A stretch of 64,000 nucleotides of DNA from an uncultured Paracoccaceae bacterium. Lineage in GTDB: Bacteria; Pseudomonadota; Alphaproteobacteria; Rhodobacterales; Rhodobacteraceae. Below, piece after piece: positions 18,746 through 28,322 of the stretch (its first letter is position 1; the number at the start of each line of letters is the position of its first letter). Location: positions 1 through 64,000 of the forward strand of contig CANLVP010000002.1 in NCBI GenBank assembly GCA_947494675.1, read 5' to 3'. Made by a program: the position numbers and the translations under genes. A model generated the notes under the pieces. That model searched no databases. It saw only the letters and a program-made list of their open reading frames with translations, and was not told where the DNA came from.

Positions 18746-19353
18746 AAAGCGAACATGGCCCCGTGCGTATCGGGATCGGCGGCCCGGTGGGCGCTGGCAA
18801 AACGACACTGACCGCCGCTTTGGCCCGTGCCCTGCATCCCAAGATGTCCATTGGTGTCATCACCAACGACATTTACACGCAAGAGGACGCAGAGGCACTG
18901 ACCCGAATGCAGGTGCTGCCCGCAGACCGCATCATCGGCGTCGAAACCGGTGGCTGTCCCCATACTGCAATCCGCGAGGACGCCTCGATCAACTTGGCGG
19001 CAGTTGCGCAAATGCGGTCCCGCCACCCGGACGTCGAAATGGTGCTGATCGAAAGCGGCGGGGATAACCTTTCTGCCACCTTCAGCCCCGAATTGGCCGA
19101 TATCACCGTCTATGTGATCGACGTGGCGGCAGGCGAGGAAATCCCCCGAAAGGGCGGCCCCGCGATCACAAAATCGGACCTCTTGATCATCAATAAGACT
19201 GATCTGGCCCCCTATGTCGGTGCCGATCTTGAGGTCATGCGCCGCGACGCCACCCGGATGCGCAACGGCAAGCCCTTTGTAATGGTCAGCCAGCGCAACG
19301 ATGACCTTTCGCCTGTCGTTAACCATTTGCTATCACTTGCAGGGTTTGACTGA
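18742..19353 (+). CDS. ureG: Urease accessory GTPase UreG
   Basis: 203 aa. SIMIBI-class GTPase motifs: P-loop [10 protein letters not shown] near residue 14, the metal-binding Cys-Pro-His ([13 protein letters not shown]), ESGGDNL and the guanine-specificity NKTDLAP. It hydrolyses GTP to drive nickel insertion. ATGA overlap with ureF. Last gene of the urease operon; a weak hairpin (19371-19389, ACCACG/CGTGGT) follows without a T-tract. Confidence 0.97.
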   Translation: MKSEHGPVRIGIGGPVGAGKTTLTAALARALHPKMSIGVITNDIYTQEDAEALTRMQVLPADRIIGVETGGCPHTAIREDASINLAAVAQMRSRHPDVEMVLIESGGDNLSATFSPELADITVYVIDVAAGEEIPRKGGPAITKSDLLIINKTDLAPYVGADLEVMRRDATRMRNGKPFVMVSQRNDDLSPVVNHLLSLAGFD

Positions 19354-19474
19354 CCAGCCAGATGCAGTAGATACCACGGGGTAGTCGTGGTCATGTAGTT
19401 TAAGGCCCTACGGCAAGTTTCGCACGCGTTCACAGTCGACAAGGTTCAATCGGAACGCGACGGGGTAGGGCTGG

Positions 19475-21481
19475 ATGACGGACAAACATTACCTAGAGGC
19501 GGAATTGGACGCGCGGCTCAAGCGCGATCCTGAGATTTGGGAGTTCATCCGCAAATCGTCGCTGGATGGTGTTTGGTTCTGGGACCTTGAAGACCCCGAA
19601 AACGAATGGATGAGCCCGGAGTTTTGGGAAACCTTCGGCTATGATCCCGCACAAATGCCGCACCGGGCGGATGCTTGGCAAGACATCATCAATCCAGAAG
19701 ACCTTGAATTAGCGACCGAAAACGTTGGCAAACATATTGCTGACCCCTCGCATCCCTATGATCAGGTGGTGCGCTACACCCACGCGGACGGCAACACCGT
19801 CTGGGTCCGTTGCCGCGGTCTGGCGCTGCGCGATGAGACGGGCAAAGCGGTGCGCTTGCTTGGCGCGCATACAGACCTGACACCCATGATCAATGCCGCA
19901 AGGTCGCGCGAGGACGTCATCAAGCGCAGCAACAGCCGCCTGAATGCGGTTCTCAACGCGGCGCATAGTGGCATTGTCGGGCTGAACGCCGACGGCCAGA
20001 TCAGCTTTGTGAACCCCACAGCCCGCCATATGCTGGGCGGTCTTCAGGCCGAACCGCCGATGGATTGGCCGTCTGAATATCTGTTTCTGGATGCGGGCGA
20101 TCTTCATCCGCTGACCACACAATTGAACCCGGTCAACCGCGCGGTGGCAGGCAAGGACCTGCACGGCGAAATCTACGTGATGCGCCGCCGCGATACCACT
20201 GATCTGCGCTACTTGCGGGTCTCCAGCGCCAAGGCAGAGGTTGATGTCGAAACTGATGTTGTCTCTGTTCTGATCCTGGATGACGTGTCGGAACAGGAAC
20301 GCAACCGCCAACAGATCGAACGCTCAAGCCGGTTGGATGCCTTGGGACAGCTGACAGGCGGCATTGCGCACGATTTCAACAACATGCTGGCGACCATCGA
20401 ATATGCGGTTCAACTGTCGCAGGACACGCCGGATACGGTCAAATCCAAGGAATACCTGAACACGGCCCTTGGTGCTGTACGCCGCGGCGCGGACCTGACC
20501 CGCCGGCTGCTGGCGTTCGCAAAAAGCCAGCCGGGTATGTCCAACTCGTGGTCCGTGGAAGAGGTCTTCAAGACCTTCAAATTGCTCATCACGCCCACCA
20601 TTGAGGAACACATCATCCTCAAGTTCACCATCGATGATCCGGGCATGTTCGTCTTTTGTGACCGCAGCCAGCTCGAGAACGCGTTGCTCAACCTTGTGCT
20701 CAACAGTCGCGACGCGATCATGCGCGGCGGACGCGGTGATACGATCCACATCTCGGCCCGCAATATCAGCCATCCGCTGCAGGACGAACACGAGGTTCCT
20801 GACCTCAGCGAAACCCTGGCAGAGAATGAACAATCGCGTTTCGTTGAATTGGCGGTGACCGACAACGGCCCCGGCATGGACGAAGAGGTGAAAGCCCGCG
20901 CCGCCGATCCGTTTTTCACCACCAAAGGTGACGCAGCGGGCACTGGCTTGGGCCTGTCGATGGTTTACGGGTTTGCCACCCAGTCAGACGGACAACTGCG
21001 GATTTATTCCGAAGTGGAACATGGCACCACCGTGCGCATCATCTTGCCGCGCGGCATGCAGGATGGCGGACGGGAAGCCCCGCAACCTCGCAAACGCGCC
21101 GCGACCGGGGCAGGGCAACATGTGCTCTTGGTCGAAAATGAATCCCGTCTCTTGGATATCATGACCGAATTGCTAATGGCGCTGGGCTATAAGGTGACAA
21201 CGGCCTCTTCAGGTGCCGAGGCGATGGGCATTATTGAAGACGGGTTAGAGTTTGACCTTTTGCTGACAGATGTCGTCATGCCCGGACGGCTCGGCGGGTT
21301 TGGCTTGGCGAAAGAGCTGCGTGCGATCAGCCCAGACAAACCCGTGCTTTACATGTCCGGTTATACCGGCTTTTCCTCCGCCGAAATGGGGGACGTCGTC
21401 GCCCCGTTGATCCAAAAACCTTGCCCGCCTGACGAATTGGGCCACGCGATACACAGAGTTCTCAACAAGACACCATCATGA
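19475..21481 (+). CDS. Hybrid sensor histidine kinase (PAS-PAS-HisKA-HATPase-REC)
   Basis: 668 aa, no membrane segment. Two PAS modules (about 25-140 and 150-275), HisKA with His299 in the box GGIAHDFNNML, HATPase (about 390-525) with N box near Asn410, DNGPGMD and GTGLGLSMVYG, then a receiver domain (about 545-665) with phospho-acceptor Asp599 (LLTDVVMP) and Lys648. The acidic pocket reads VENE instead of the usual VDDE/VEDE, which may weaken magnesium binding. HisKA subtype HDFNN is of the HWE-unrelated, phosphorelay type common in alphaproteobacteria. Its stop overlaps the next gene, a lone receiver, as ATGA, so the two form a phosphorelay pair. Signal unknown. Confidence 0.93.
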   Translation: MTDKHYLEAELDARLKRDPEIWEFIRKSSLDGVWFWDLEDPENEWMSPEFWETFGYDPAQMPHRADAWQDIINPEDLELATENVGKHIADPSHPYDQVVRYTHADGNTVWVRCRGLALRDETGKAVRLLGAHTDLTPMINAARSREDVIKRSNSRLNAVLNAAHSGIVGLNADGQISFVNPTARHMLGGLQAEPPMDWPSEYLFLDAGDLHPLTTQLNPVNRAVAGKDLHGEIYVMRRRDTTDLRYLRVSSAKAEVDVETDVVSVLILDDVSEQERNRQQIERSSRLDALGQLTGGIAHDFNNMLATIEYAVQLSQDTPDTVKSKEYLNTALGAVRRGADLTRRLLAFAKSQPGMSNSWSVEEVFKTFKLLITPTIEEHIILKFTIDDPGMFVFCDRSQLENALLNLVLNSRDAIMRGGRGDTIHISARNISHPLQDEHEVPDLSETLAENEQSRFVELAVTDNGPGMDEEVKARAADPFFTTKGDAAGTGLGLSMVYGFATQSDGQLRIYSEVEHGTTVRIILPRGMQDGGREAPQPRKRAATGAGQHVLLVENESRLLDIMTELLMALGYKVTTASSGAEAMGIIEDGLEFDLLLTDVVMPGRLGGFGLAKELRAISPDKPVLYMSGYTGFSSAEMGDVVAPLIQKPCPPDELGHAIHRVLNKTPS

Positions 21482-21891
21482 CCCACATTCTCATTCTAGA
21501 AGACGACACCGACTTCGGTACGCTTATGACCGAAGGCCTTGAAAACGCAGGCTACAAGGTCAGCCTCTTTGACCGCGCCTCCAAAGCGCTCGCATTCATG
21601 AGCAAGGAAAAAGTGGATCTGGTGATCTCGGACGTCTTCGTCGAAAACAACGGCGAGCTGATCCCAGATGGCGGCATCACTCTCATCGGCGGCATCCGTG
21701 CGGTGTCGCAATATAGCAGCTCACCGAACGACCGGAATGTGCCCATCATCGCGATGACGGGGCGGGGTGGTTTGCTGGGCAAGGAATTTGGCCTCGCCAA
21801 CGCAGCAGGCATTGGTGCGGACGCAGGCTTGCAAAAACCCTTTGCACAGCCAGAGCTTTTGGAAGTTATTGAGCGCCTTCTGAAGCGCTAG
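21478..21891 (+). CDS. Single-domain response regulator receiver
   Basis: 137 aa made of one CheY-like domain. Seen: acidic triad in ILILEDDTDF, phospho-acceptor Asp near residue 52 (VISDVF), switch Thr (AMTGRGG) and Lys (LQKPFAQ). A loop of about 20 extra residues after the phosphorylation site makes it longer than CheY. No output domain, so it signals by protein contact or passes phosphate on. Coupled to the upstream kinase by ATGA; its 3' end overlaps the convergent aminotransferase gene by 26 bp. Confidence 0.9.
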   Translation: MTHILILEDDTDFGTLMTEGLENAGYKVSLFDRASKALAFMSKEKVDLVISDVFVENNGELIPDGGITLIGGIRAVSQYSSSPNDRNVPIIAMTGRGGLLGKEFGLANAAGIGADAGLQKPFAQPELLEVIERLLKR

Positions 21892-22795
21892 TCTCGGCAA
21901 CATGGGCAGCAATCATATCCCGATAAAGCGCGCGGATGCGCATCATCACCGGGCGGTCGCCTGACCCAATTGGCTTGCCATCAATGCTGGCAACAGGCGT
22001 CTGCGCACCAAAGGTGCCGGTCAGAAACGCCTCATCCGCGCCATAGGTGTCCACAAGGCTGAAGTTACGCTCAAACACCGGGATATCATTTGCGCGGGAT
22101 AGGTCGATCACCTTTTGCCGGGTCACACCGTTCATGCAGTAATCCCCGGTGCTGGTCCAAACCGCACCTTTGCGGACTATGAAGAAATTGCATGCGTTGG
22201 TCGTGTTCACAAACCCATGCGGGTCAAGCATCAGCCCTTCGTCCGCGCCCGCTTGTTCAGCCTGCAAACAGGCGATCACACAGTTCAGCTTGGAATGACT
22301 GTTGTATTTGGCGTCCTGCGCCATCGGCAAACCCCGCACCTGCGGCACCGTGGCCAGCCGGATGCCGGCCCCAAGCGCGGCTGCGGGCTTTGAATGCTCC
22401 ATGATGATCACAACCGTCGGCCCCGACTGCGACAGGGACGGGTGCTGAAACGGTTTCACCTTTACACCACGCGTGACCATCAGACGACAATGCACATCAC
22501 TGGTCATGCCATTCGCCGCCGCCGTCTTGGCCAAGGCGTCGGCAAACCCCGCCCGGTCCATCCCTGGATCAAGCGAGACCGCTTTGCAGGCTTCAAAAAA
22601 CCGGTCCATGTGCTCGTCGAAAAACGCCCAAAAACCGTTGTAAAGCCGCATCCCTTCCCACATGCCATCGCCCAACATAAAGCCGCTATCGTAAACCGAC
22701 ACCTTGGCCTGATTGCGCGGAACAAGATCACCGTTCACATAAATCAGGATATCCGCATTACGGGCATCTTCTTCGGCGGTATGGGTGGTGGTCAT
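21866..22795 (-). CDS. PLP-dependent class IV aminotransferase (D-amino acid / branched-chain type)
   Basis: 309 aa from the ATG at 22795; a longer frame from 22855 adds residues without family match. Fold-type IV marks: YDSGFMLGDGMWEGMRLYNG near the N-terminus, PLP Lys169 in HSKLN, and GFVNTTNACNFFIV. Such enzymes move amino groups between D-amino acids, branched-chain amino acids or 4-amino-4-deoxychorismate; the motif at the lysine does not decide the substrate. It is divergent from the next plus-strand gene across 136 bp and convergent with the receiver gene. Confidence 0.87.
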   Translation of the reverse strand: MTTTHTAEEDARNADILIYVNGDLVPRNQAKVSVYDSGFMLGDGMWEGMRLYNGFWAFFDEHMDRFFEACKAVSLDPGMDRAGFADALAKTAAANGMTSDVHCRLMVTRGVKVKPFQHPSLSQSGPTVVIIMEHSKPAAALGAGIRLATVPQVRGLPMAQDAKYNSHSKLNCVIACLQAEQAGADEGLMLDPHGFVNTTNACNFFIVRKGAVWTSTGDYCMNGVTRQKVIDLSRANDIPVFERNFSLVDTYGADEAFLTGTFGAQTPVASIDGKPIGSGDRPVMMRIRALYRDMIAAHVAETSASEGAQ

Positions 22796-22931
22796 CTGTC
22801 GGTCCACAGTGTTGGAAATCACGCCGACTGTGCCGCCGGGGCGCGGCATTTGCAATCACGGGAGTGGCACTTGCCAAACACGAACCCCCAGCACATGCTG
22901 TCTGCATTTGAACCCAAAGCGAGTGCCGTCG

Positions 22932-23639
22932 ATGACTCAATGCTCTGCCGTTACCGTCATCGCCGCCCGTTTTGACGCGCCATTGTCCAAAGGCGACGAC
23001 AATTCTTCCCACCCGGATGGCGCAAGCCTGTCTACAGCAGGGACAGAGATCGGCTGGGACACCCCAGACGGCATGGCCCGCCGTGAGCGTCACGTGCGTA
23101 GCTGGTTGTCGATCTGGCCCGACCTTGATGCGGCCATGGCCTTTCACCGCGATCACCGCAACTACCTCCCGGTCTTGGCCCGCGCGACCGAAAGTGTTGC
23201 GATGGTTGGCCTGCCTTATGCCTGCCACGGCACGCTCAACTGGTTGCCCAGCGGCGCGGCAGCGGATCTCTATCCGCAGCTGTCAAAACGCCCTGAAAAG
23301 GCGGGGCCTGTCCTCGTGATGACCAGCCTTGGCATCGGCAACCCGCAAGAGGGACTTGTCGCCTTTGGTCAGGGTGTCACGGCCGTACGCAAAGCCTTCG
23401 CCGAAAACCCGGCCGTCTTGATGGACGTCAACATGCTGCCCGACATGCCGATGATTGACGGACCGACGCTCACGCTCTGGCGATCCGAAAAGGATGTGAT
23501 GGCAGGTGCCTATCGAAGCGACCCACACAAAACCGCCATGAAAATGCGCAACGGTGCTCTCGCGCGCGCCTCCTTTACCCGCATGGCCGTCGTGGCCGCT
23601 GAGGGCATTTGGGACGGCTATGATGTCGGACAGGCTTGA
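22932..23639 (+). CDS. Spheroidene monooxygenase (CrtA)-like protein
   Basis: 235 aa from the ATG at 22932. Seen: a C-terminal half arranged like the dimeric alpha-beta barrel of CrtA, with PVLVMTSLGI, a long helix with NPAVLMDVNM, then PTLTLWRSEKDVMAGAY and HKTAMKMRNG...FTRMAV. CrtA itself hydroxylates/oxidises spheroidene, but no carotenoid or photosynthesis gene is near, so a different haem or redox role is possible. Family assignment is by recalled pattern, not search. Confidence 0.55.
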   Translation: MTQCSAVTVIAARFDAPLSKGDDNSSHPDGASLSTAGTEIGWDTPDGMARRERHVRSWLSIWPDLDAAMAFHRDHRNYLPVLARATESVAMVGLPYACHGTLNWLPSGAAADLYPQLSKRPEKAGPVLVMTSLGIGNPQEGLVAFGQGVTAVRKAFAENPAVLMDVNMLPDMPMIDGPTLTLWRSEKDVMAGAYRSDPHKTAMKMRNGALARASFTRMAVVAAEGIWDGYDVGQA

Positions 23640-23680
23640 CGGCATAGTCCGAAACCATAAGTTCAATGCGAGTTACGCGG

Positions 23681-24145
23681 TCAAGAAATGACTTCTTCCA
23701 GCTCGAACAAGTTCCCCCACGGGTCGGAAAAGAATGCCAACTTGCGTCCAATCGCTTCGACCTCGAACGGTTCAACGGCAATCGCCACGTCGCGTGATCG
23801 CAGGTATTCAACAGTCTTTTCAACTGAGGGAACCGCGAAGCAAAAATGGTGAAGACCGGTTGTGGCAAATGAATTGGGAAAATCGGCTGTGGCGCGTTCT
23901 GAAATTTTGGGATCGTTTCCACCGACCAGTTCGATCACGCAGCGATCATCATCGGCGGCTGCCAAATATCCCATATCAACGTTGAGCATTGCCTCGTGCC
24001 ACTCATGAACGACACGAAAATCAAGCTTTTCCATGAACCACTGCTTGGCCTCACCGTAGTCTGGAACACGAAGGCAGAAATGGCTTGCTCGTAAAGTGGC
24101 TAATGGCGCTGATGGATCGGTAGGGGGCATTGTAAAATTTGGCAT
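23681..24145 (-). CDS. VOC-family (glyoxalase/bleomycin resistance/dioxygenase) protein
   Basis: 154 aa with two beta-alpha-beta-beta-beta modules. The four usual metal ligands appear in order: His (ASHFCLRV), Glu (CVIELVGG), His (TGLHHFCFAV) and Glu (GNLFELEEV), so the site looks competent. The reaction (isomerase, lyase or dioxygenase) cannot be told. Stands alone, convergent with the CrtA-like gene. Confidence 0.85.
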   Translation of the reverse strand: MPNFTMPPTDPSAPLATLRASHFCLRVPDYGEAKQWFMEKLDFRVVHEWHEAMLNVDMGYLAAADDDRCVIELVGGNDPKISERATADFPNSFATTGLHHFCFAVPSVEKTVEYLRSRDVAIAVEPFEVEAIGRKLAFFSDPWGNLFELEEVIS

Positions 24146-24273
24146 CTGAAATCTCCTCAGTGTTCAGAATACCACATCTCGAAGACGACGGATATGACGC
24201 GGGTTTCCGAGCAATGTAAAAGCTTGGGTACCGGTCAAGAACCTCCCAAGCCATCACATCCGGCCTGCGCCCC

Positions 24274-24711
24274 TTACGTCTCAGGGATCGCGCGGGGTTC
24301 GCCGTTCTCGTCCAGTGCCACAAAGACGAAATCAGCGTCTGTGACCTTTTTTGCGTCCTGCGCAAAGCGTGATCGCGCCCAGACATCGATATGAATGCGC
24401 ATCGATGTGCGCCCCACACTGCGCAACGTGGCATAAAGCGTCACCTCGTCGCCGACCTTCACGGGCCGCAGGAATTGCATGCCTTCGACAGCCACGGTAG
24501 CACCACGTCCCTGCGACACGCGGCCCGCCATATTACCCGCGGCTAAATCCATTTGCGACATCAGCCAGCCGCCGAAAATATCGCCTGCCGGGTTGGTATC
24601 AGCGGGCATGGCAATCGTGCGAATGACGATGATGCCATCCTTTTGCTGCCGCCCATGCACACCGCGTTCGCGGGCCCGTGTGAGCGCGTCGGAAGGTGTC
24701 TCCTCGGCCAT
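24274..24711 (-). CDS. Acyl-CoA thioesterase, YciA-like hotdog protein
   Basis: 145 aa. Seen: IRTIAMPADTNPAGDIFGGWLMSQMDLAAGNMA, the hotdog helix with the active-site Asn/Asp region of YciA-type thioesterases, and the VKVGDEVTLYATL strand (motifs spread over residues 30-110). It would hydrolyse short to medium acyl-CoA esters in the cytoplasm. It starts 5 bp after the pqiC-like gene, so it is probably the last gene of the pqi operon. Confidence 0.88.
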   Translation of the reverse strand: MAEETPSDALTRARERGVHGRQQKDGIIVIRTIAMPADTNPAGDIFGGWLMSQMDLAAGNMAGRVSQGRGATVAVEGMQFLRPVKVGDEVTLYATLRSVGRTSMRIHIDVWARSRFAQDAKKVTDADFVFVALDENGEPRAIPET

Positions 24712-24716
24712 CGGCT

Positions 24717-25277
24717 CTAGCGCCCCAACTTGCGGGCGATATCCTCGCTCAGCTGCAAAATTGCCTGCGATTGAGCCGCCGCAACGGCCCCGGCCTCAAC
24801 CGAGGCGAGCGGGATTCTGATGTTGAAGGACGACGATGTGTTGCGGAAATCGATCCCATCGCCACCAACAAAGTAGGTGCCAACGAGATGAAAGTTCCCA
24901 TCCGCCCGCGCGATCATGTCGGACACACGAATATCAATGCCCACATCCGGCAATCCGGGGAAGGGCCATGGATCAGGGCCGACGGTCGCCGTCAGGATAT
25001 CGTCAAGATGACGCGCGATTTCCAGCGTCACAGCGCGCGCCGGATCATCTGCCCAAAGCAGATCACCGGTTGAGGTGATGACCCCCGGTGCCGTCTCAAT
25101 CGCCAGCTCTTCGGCCGCCGCATAGGCGGGCAGGGACACCGTTTGCACCAAGGCCGACCCGACAAAGGCGCGCAATTCCAGCGTAGATTGCGCGGTCGGG
25201 TAGGCCACCCGCGTCAAGGTGCCCGAACAGGCCGCGAGCGCCACAAGCGCCGCAATTTTTAAAAGGTTCTTCATCAT
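24717..25277 (-). CDS. pqiC: PqiC-like outer-membrane lipoprotein (ABC-transport auxiliary)
   Basis: 186 aa with a lipoprotein signal peptide (LVALAAC, Cys17). The mature part matches the LPS-assembly-like ABC auxiliary fold (PqiC/YmbA): an early YPTA segment, TGDLLWADDPARAVTLEIARHL and alternating strands. Known: PqiC sits at the outer membrane and binds the end of the PqiB needle in lipid transport. Starts right after the pqiB stop. Confidence 0.82.
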   Translation of the reverse strand: MMKNLLKIAALVALAACSGTLTRVAYPTAQSTLELRAFVGSALVQTVSLPAYAAAEELAIETAPGVITSTGDLLWADDPARAVTLEIARHLDDILTATVGPDPWPFPGLPDVGIDIRVSDMIARADGNFHLVGTYFVGGDGIDFRNTSSSFNIRIPLASVEAGAVAAAQSQAILQLSEDIARKLGR

Positions 25278-25278
25278 A

Positions 25279-27720
25279 TCAGCGCCCCGTCAGCAGTGAA
25301 TTGGGATTGCGCTGGATCGCGCGGGCCAGCGATGACACCGCATCAGCCGCCTCTTGAATATCCCGTAAGGTCGACATTGTCTCGGCATTGAATCGCGACC
25401 GTTCTCCGTAGGATTGCAGCACAGCGTCGGTCTGTCCGACCAAGGCCGTGGCCCGCGCGGACAGCGCAGGGAGTGACGCCGCAGCCGTCTCAATCGCCTG
25501 CGCGGCGTCAGCGGCAGAGGCGAGTGCGGCATTCACGTTTGTGATGGCACCCCCTTCGCGGACCTCAGCCAGGAACATCGCCATCTCGTCCAAGGCGACC
25601 GACAAGGACGCGGGCAGATCCTGCGTCGTATCAGCCCCGACAAGCGCGTTGATGCTGTTCAGCGTCTCAGAAGTCGCGTTGACCAAGCCCTCAAGATCAA
25701 GCGTATTGGCGCGTGCGGCCAGTGCGTTCAACTCTGCCGTAATCGCGGGCAAGTCGGTCGCTGCCGTGTCGATGCTCGCTGCCGCACTGTTCGCCGCGTT
25801 AATGGCAGAGGTCAGCTGTGTGGCGACATCCGCCTCTGCAAGCGTCGTGAGGATACCGTCAATCTGGCCCACAACGCGGCGCAGGTCGGTGGGGATGGCT
25901 TGCAGGTCTTCAGACGCGATCAGGACCCGCGCCTCGTCCACCAAACCGACCAAGGCCTCAGGCGCCGCCTGCATGGCTTCTGTCGCGATAAAGCCGTCGA
26001 TCTGGTTCAAAGTCGCCGTGGCTTCGGTGATCAGCGCCTCAACTTCAAGTGCATTGGCCTTAGCGACCAGCGCTTCGATTTCAGCAGTCAAAGCGGGCAA
26101 GTTTTGGGTGGCCGCGTCAATGTTGGCAACCGCCACACCTGCAGTATCCACAACCTCGCCAATGCGCCCAACAAGATCAGCCTCGCCCGCGTCACCCACA
26201 ATGCCGTTCAGCTCTGTCACGATGGCCCGCAATTCCGCCGGGATCGCCTGCATGTCTTCGGAGGCGACAATCTCGCGCGTGCTTTGCAAGAGCGCCACGA
26301 TCTCATCCGGGGCCTGGCTCACACCTTCGCTGCGCACCACCTGATCCAGACTGTCCATCAGATCAATGGCAGAGGTCAAAAGCTCTTCGATCGGCAGGTC
26401 ATTTACCCGATCCAGCACGGTCTGCGCCTCGTCACCTACATCGGCGATCGCATTGTCGGTAGTGGGCAGAACGGGGTAGGGCTCGGCCCCCAAATTGACA
26501 AAGGCGCGTTCGGCGTCCGGGTCTTCGTAGAGTTCAACGTGCAGCGCACCCGACAGGATGTTGCCCGTCACCAGACGCGCCCGCAGATTGGCCGTGCGCA
26601 CCATGTCGGTGATCAGGATCAGCGCATCCTCTGGCGTTGCTTCTTCCGACAGGCCCATGCGCCCCGGCTCAACTGCGATGATCGTGCGCAACTGCACCAA
26701 CGGCCCGGTCACCCGGTCTTCAACAGCCACCGCACTCAGGTCCGTGACCGTGCCAACACGCACACCACGGAACCGCACTTCTGCGCCGGCAGTCAGGCCG
26801 CTGACCGATCCGTCAAACAGGATCGCAAGGTTCAGAACAGGCAGGTCCGGGTCATCAAAGAGGCTGTTGCGTGCCACCTCTTCGCTTTCAAACAGATCAA
26901 ACAGATCGCCGTCCTCAACCGGCTCACCACCCGACACGATGGTATCAAAGGCGATCCCGCCCTCGATCAACGACGCGATGGAGTTCACATTCAGCGCAAT
27001 CCCACCGGCACCCAGCGAGATCGAAAAGCCTGATGTGTCCCAAAACCGCGTATTCGTCGTGATCCGGCGGTCATAAGGTGCGTCGACGAAGGCGGAAACA
27101 GTCACGCTTTGCCCATCCGCCGACAGGCGTGGCGTCTCAAGATATCCAACCTGAATGCCCTTGTGCAGGATCGGCGCACCCGATGTCAGTGAGCTGCCAT
27201 CCTTGGTCCGCAGTGTGATCGCCACACCAGCCTGATCAACCCGCGCAATGGGCGGCTCCTCCAGCCCGACAAAAGCATATTGCTGCACATCGGGTTCGTC
27301 ATTCCAGCTGCCCTCGATGTAGACACCCGACAGCACCGTATCGAGGCCCGAAATCCCGCGCACCGAGACATCCGGGCGCACGACCCAGAAACTCGCATCC
27401 TGATCCAGATAGGGCGCAATCGTGGGATCAATCCGCGCATGCACAAGAACCTCGCCCAGACCCTCGGCGAATTCCACGCTTTCGACCCGGCCGATGGTGA
27501 CGTCCTTGTATTTGACCTCGGTTTCCTCGGCCTTGATGCCAGAGGCATTTTCAAACGCGATCTCGATCAGCGTGCCTTGGTTCGCGTAATTGTCCCACGC
27601 CACCCAAAGGCTCGCGGCCAGCGCGATCAGCGGCACCAGCCAGACGAGCGAAAGCCGCTGCAAAAGACCTGGCTTACCGGGCTGAATGTCGAGCGGGGCA
27701 GGGGTCGGCGTATCGGTCAT
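25279..27720 (-). CDS. pqiB: PqiB-like MCE protein, intermembrane lipid transport
   Basis: 813 aa. One N-terminal membrane helix (about 23-42) then three MCE domains (about 47-140, 163-260, 295-405; each begins with a strand like GIKAEETEVKYKDVTIG). The C-terminal half is helical and Ala-rich, and contains a degenerate tandem repeat of about 115 residues (485-600 and 601-716, each starting IVASEDxQAIP or IASEDLQAIP) plus a partial third copy. E. coli PqiB is about 546 aa, so this tail is much longer, which would lengthen the coiled-coil needle bridging the periplasm. ATGA overlap with the upstream PqiA-like gene. Confidence 0.92.
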   Translation of the reverse strand: MTDTPTPAPLDIQPGKPGLLQRLSLVWLVPLIALAASLWVAWDNYANQGTLIEIAFENASGIKAEETEVKYKDVTIGRVESVEFAEGLGEVLVHARIDPTIAPYLDQDASFWVVRPDVSVRGISGLDTVLSGVYIEGSWNDEPDVQQYAFVGLEEPPIARVDQAGVAITLRTKDGSSLTSGAPILHKGIQVGYLETPRLSADGQSVTVSAFVDAPYDRRITTNTRFWDTSGFSISLGAGGIALNVNSIASLIEGGIAFDTIVSGGEPVEDGDLFDLFESEEVARNSLFDDPDLPVLNLAILFDGSVSGLTAGAEVRFRGVRVGTVTDLSAVAVEDRVTGPLVQLRTIIAVEPGRMGLSEEATPEDALILITDMVRTANLRARLVTGNILSGALHVELYEDPDAERAFVNLGAEPYPVLPTTDNAIADVGDEAQTVLDRVNDLPIEELLTSAIDLMDSLDQVVRSEGVSQAPDEIVALLQSTREIVASEDMQAIPAELRAIVTELNGIVGDAGEADLVGRIGEVVDTAGVAVANIDAATQNLPALTAEIEALVAKANALEVEALITEATATLNQIDGFIATEAMQAAPEALVGLVDEARVLIASEDLQAIPTDLRRVVGQIDGILTTLAEADVATQLTSAINAANSAAASIDTAATDLPAITAELNALAARANTLDLEGLVNATSETLNSINALVGADTTQDLPASLSVALDEMAMFLAEVREGGAITNVNAALASAADAAQAIETAAASLPALSARATALVGQTDAVLQSYGERSRFNAETMSTLRDIQEAADAVSSLARAIQRNPNSLLTGR

Positions 27721-28322
27721 GTCGCTGTCCTGTCTGCGTCCCAGATCATGCGCGCGTCAAAGCTTTGGGCCGAGAACATTGTAAAGATGACCGAGAGCGC
27801 AAAGCTGACCGCCGCGATCCCCGGATTGATCGACGCTATCGTATTCAACTGCACGAGCGCCGATAGAATTGCAACGACGAAGACATCAATCATCGACCAC
27901 CTGCCGATGAATTCCACCACGTCATATAGCTTGTGCCGCTGGTGCATGTTGATCACCGACCGCCGCTGCACAGACAGCGCAAGATAGGCGATGGCGAGAA
28001 ACTTGCCCAATGGGATCAGGATCGACGCCACAAAGACAATCGCCGCAATCCCATAAGCATGATGATGCACAAGATCGACGACCCCGCCCAGAATGGTGCT
28101 CTCGGACTTTTCGACCAGCGTATTGGTCAGCAGCATCGGGTAGATATTGGCCGGAATGAACAGGATCACCCCCGCGATCAGCCAGGCCCAGACCTTTTGC
28201 AGGCTTTGGGTATCGCGACTTTGCAGCGCGCCATGACAGCGCGCGCAGCGGGCCGTGCCCATGGCGTGAACACGCCCGCAGCGACGACAGGCGACCAGCC
28301 GGGCCTCACGCGCGGTGATCAA
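27717..28322 (-). CDS. pqiA: PqiA-like membrane protein, second half
   Basis: 201 aa if it starts at the TTG at 28322, which overlaps the upstream stop as TTGA, the same geometry as the ATGA at its own end; an ATG at 28355 would overlap the upstream gene by 37 bp. The start cannot lie further in, because the zinc-ribbon pair (CRRC and CARC) lies within residues 12-32. Four membrane helices follow. Together with the preceding gene it corresponds to one E. coli PqiA, which holds two such domains in one chain. Confidence 0.85.
   Translation of the reverse strand: MITAREARLVACRRCGRVHAMGTARCARCHGALQSRDTQSLQKVWAWLIAGVILFIPANIYPMLLTNTLVEKSESTILGGVVDLVHHHAYGIAAIVFVASILIPLGKFLAIAYLALSVQRRSVINMHQRHKLYDVVEFIGRWSMIDVFVVAILSALVQLNTIASINPGIAAVSFALSVIFTMFSAQSFDARMIWDADRTAT

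Noticed and set aside
25448-27033. Long plus-strand frames (298 and 377 codons) opposite pqiB
   Set aside because: Ser/Ala- or Arg/Gln-rich translations without recognisable domains; the minus-strand PqiB frame is clearly the gene.
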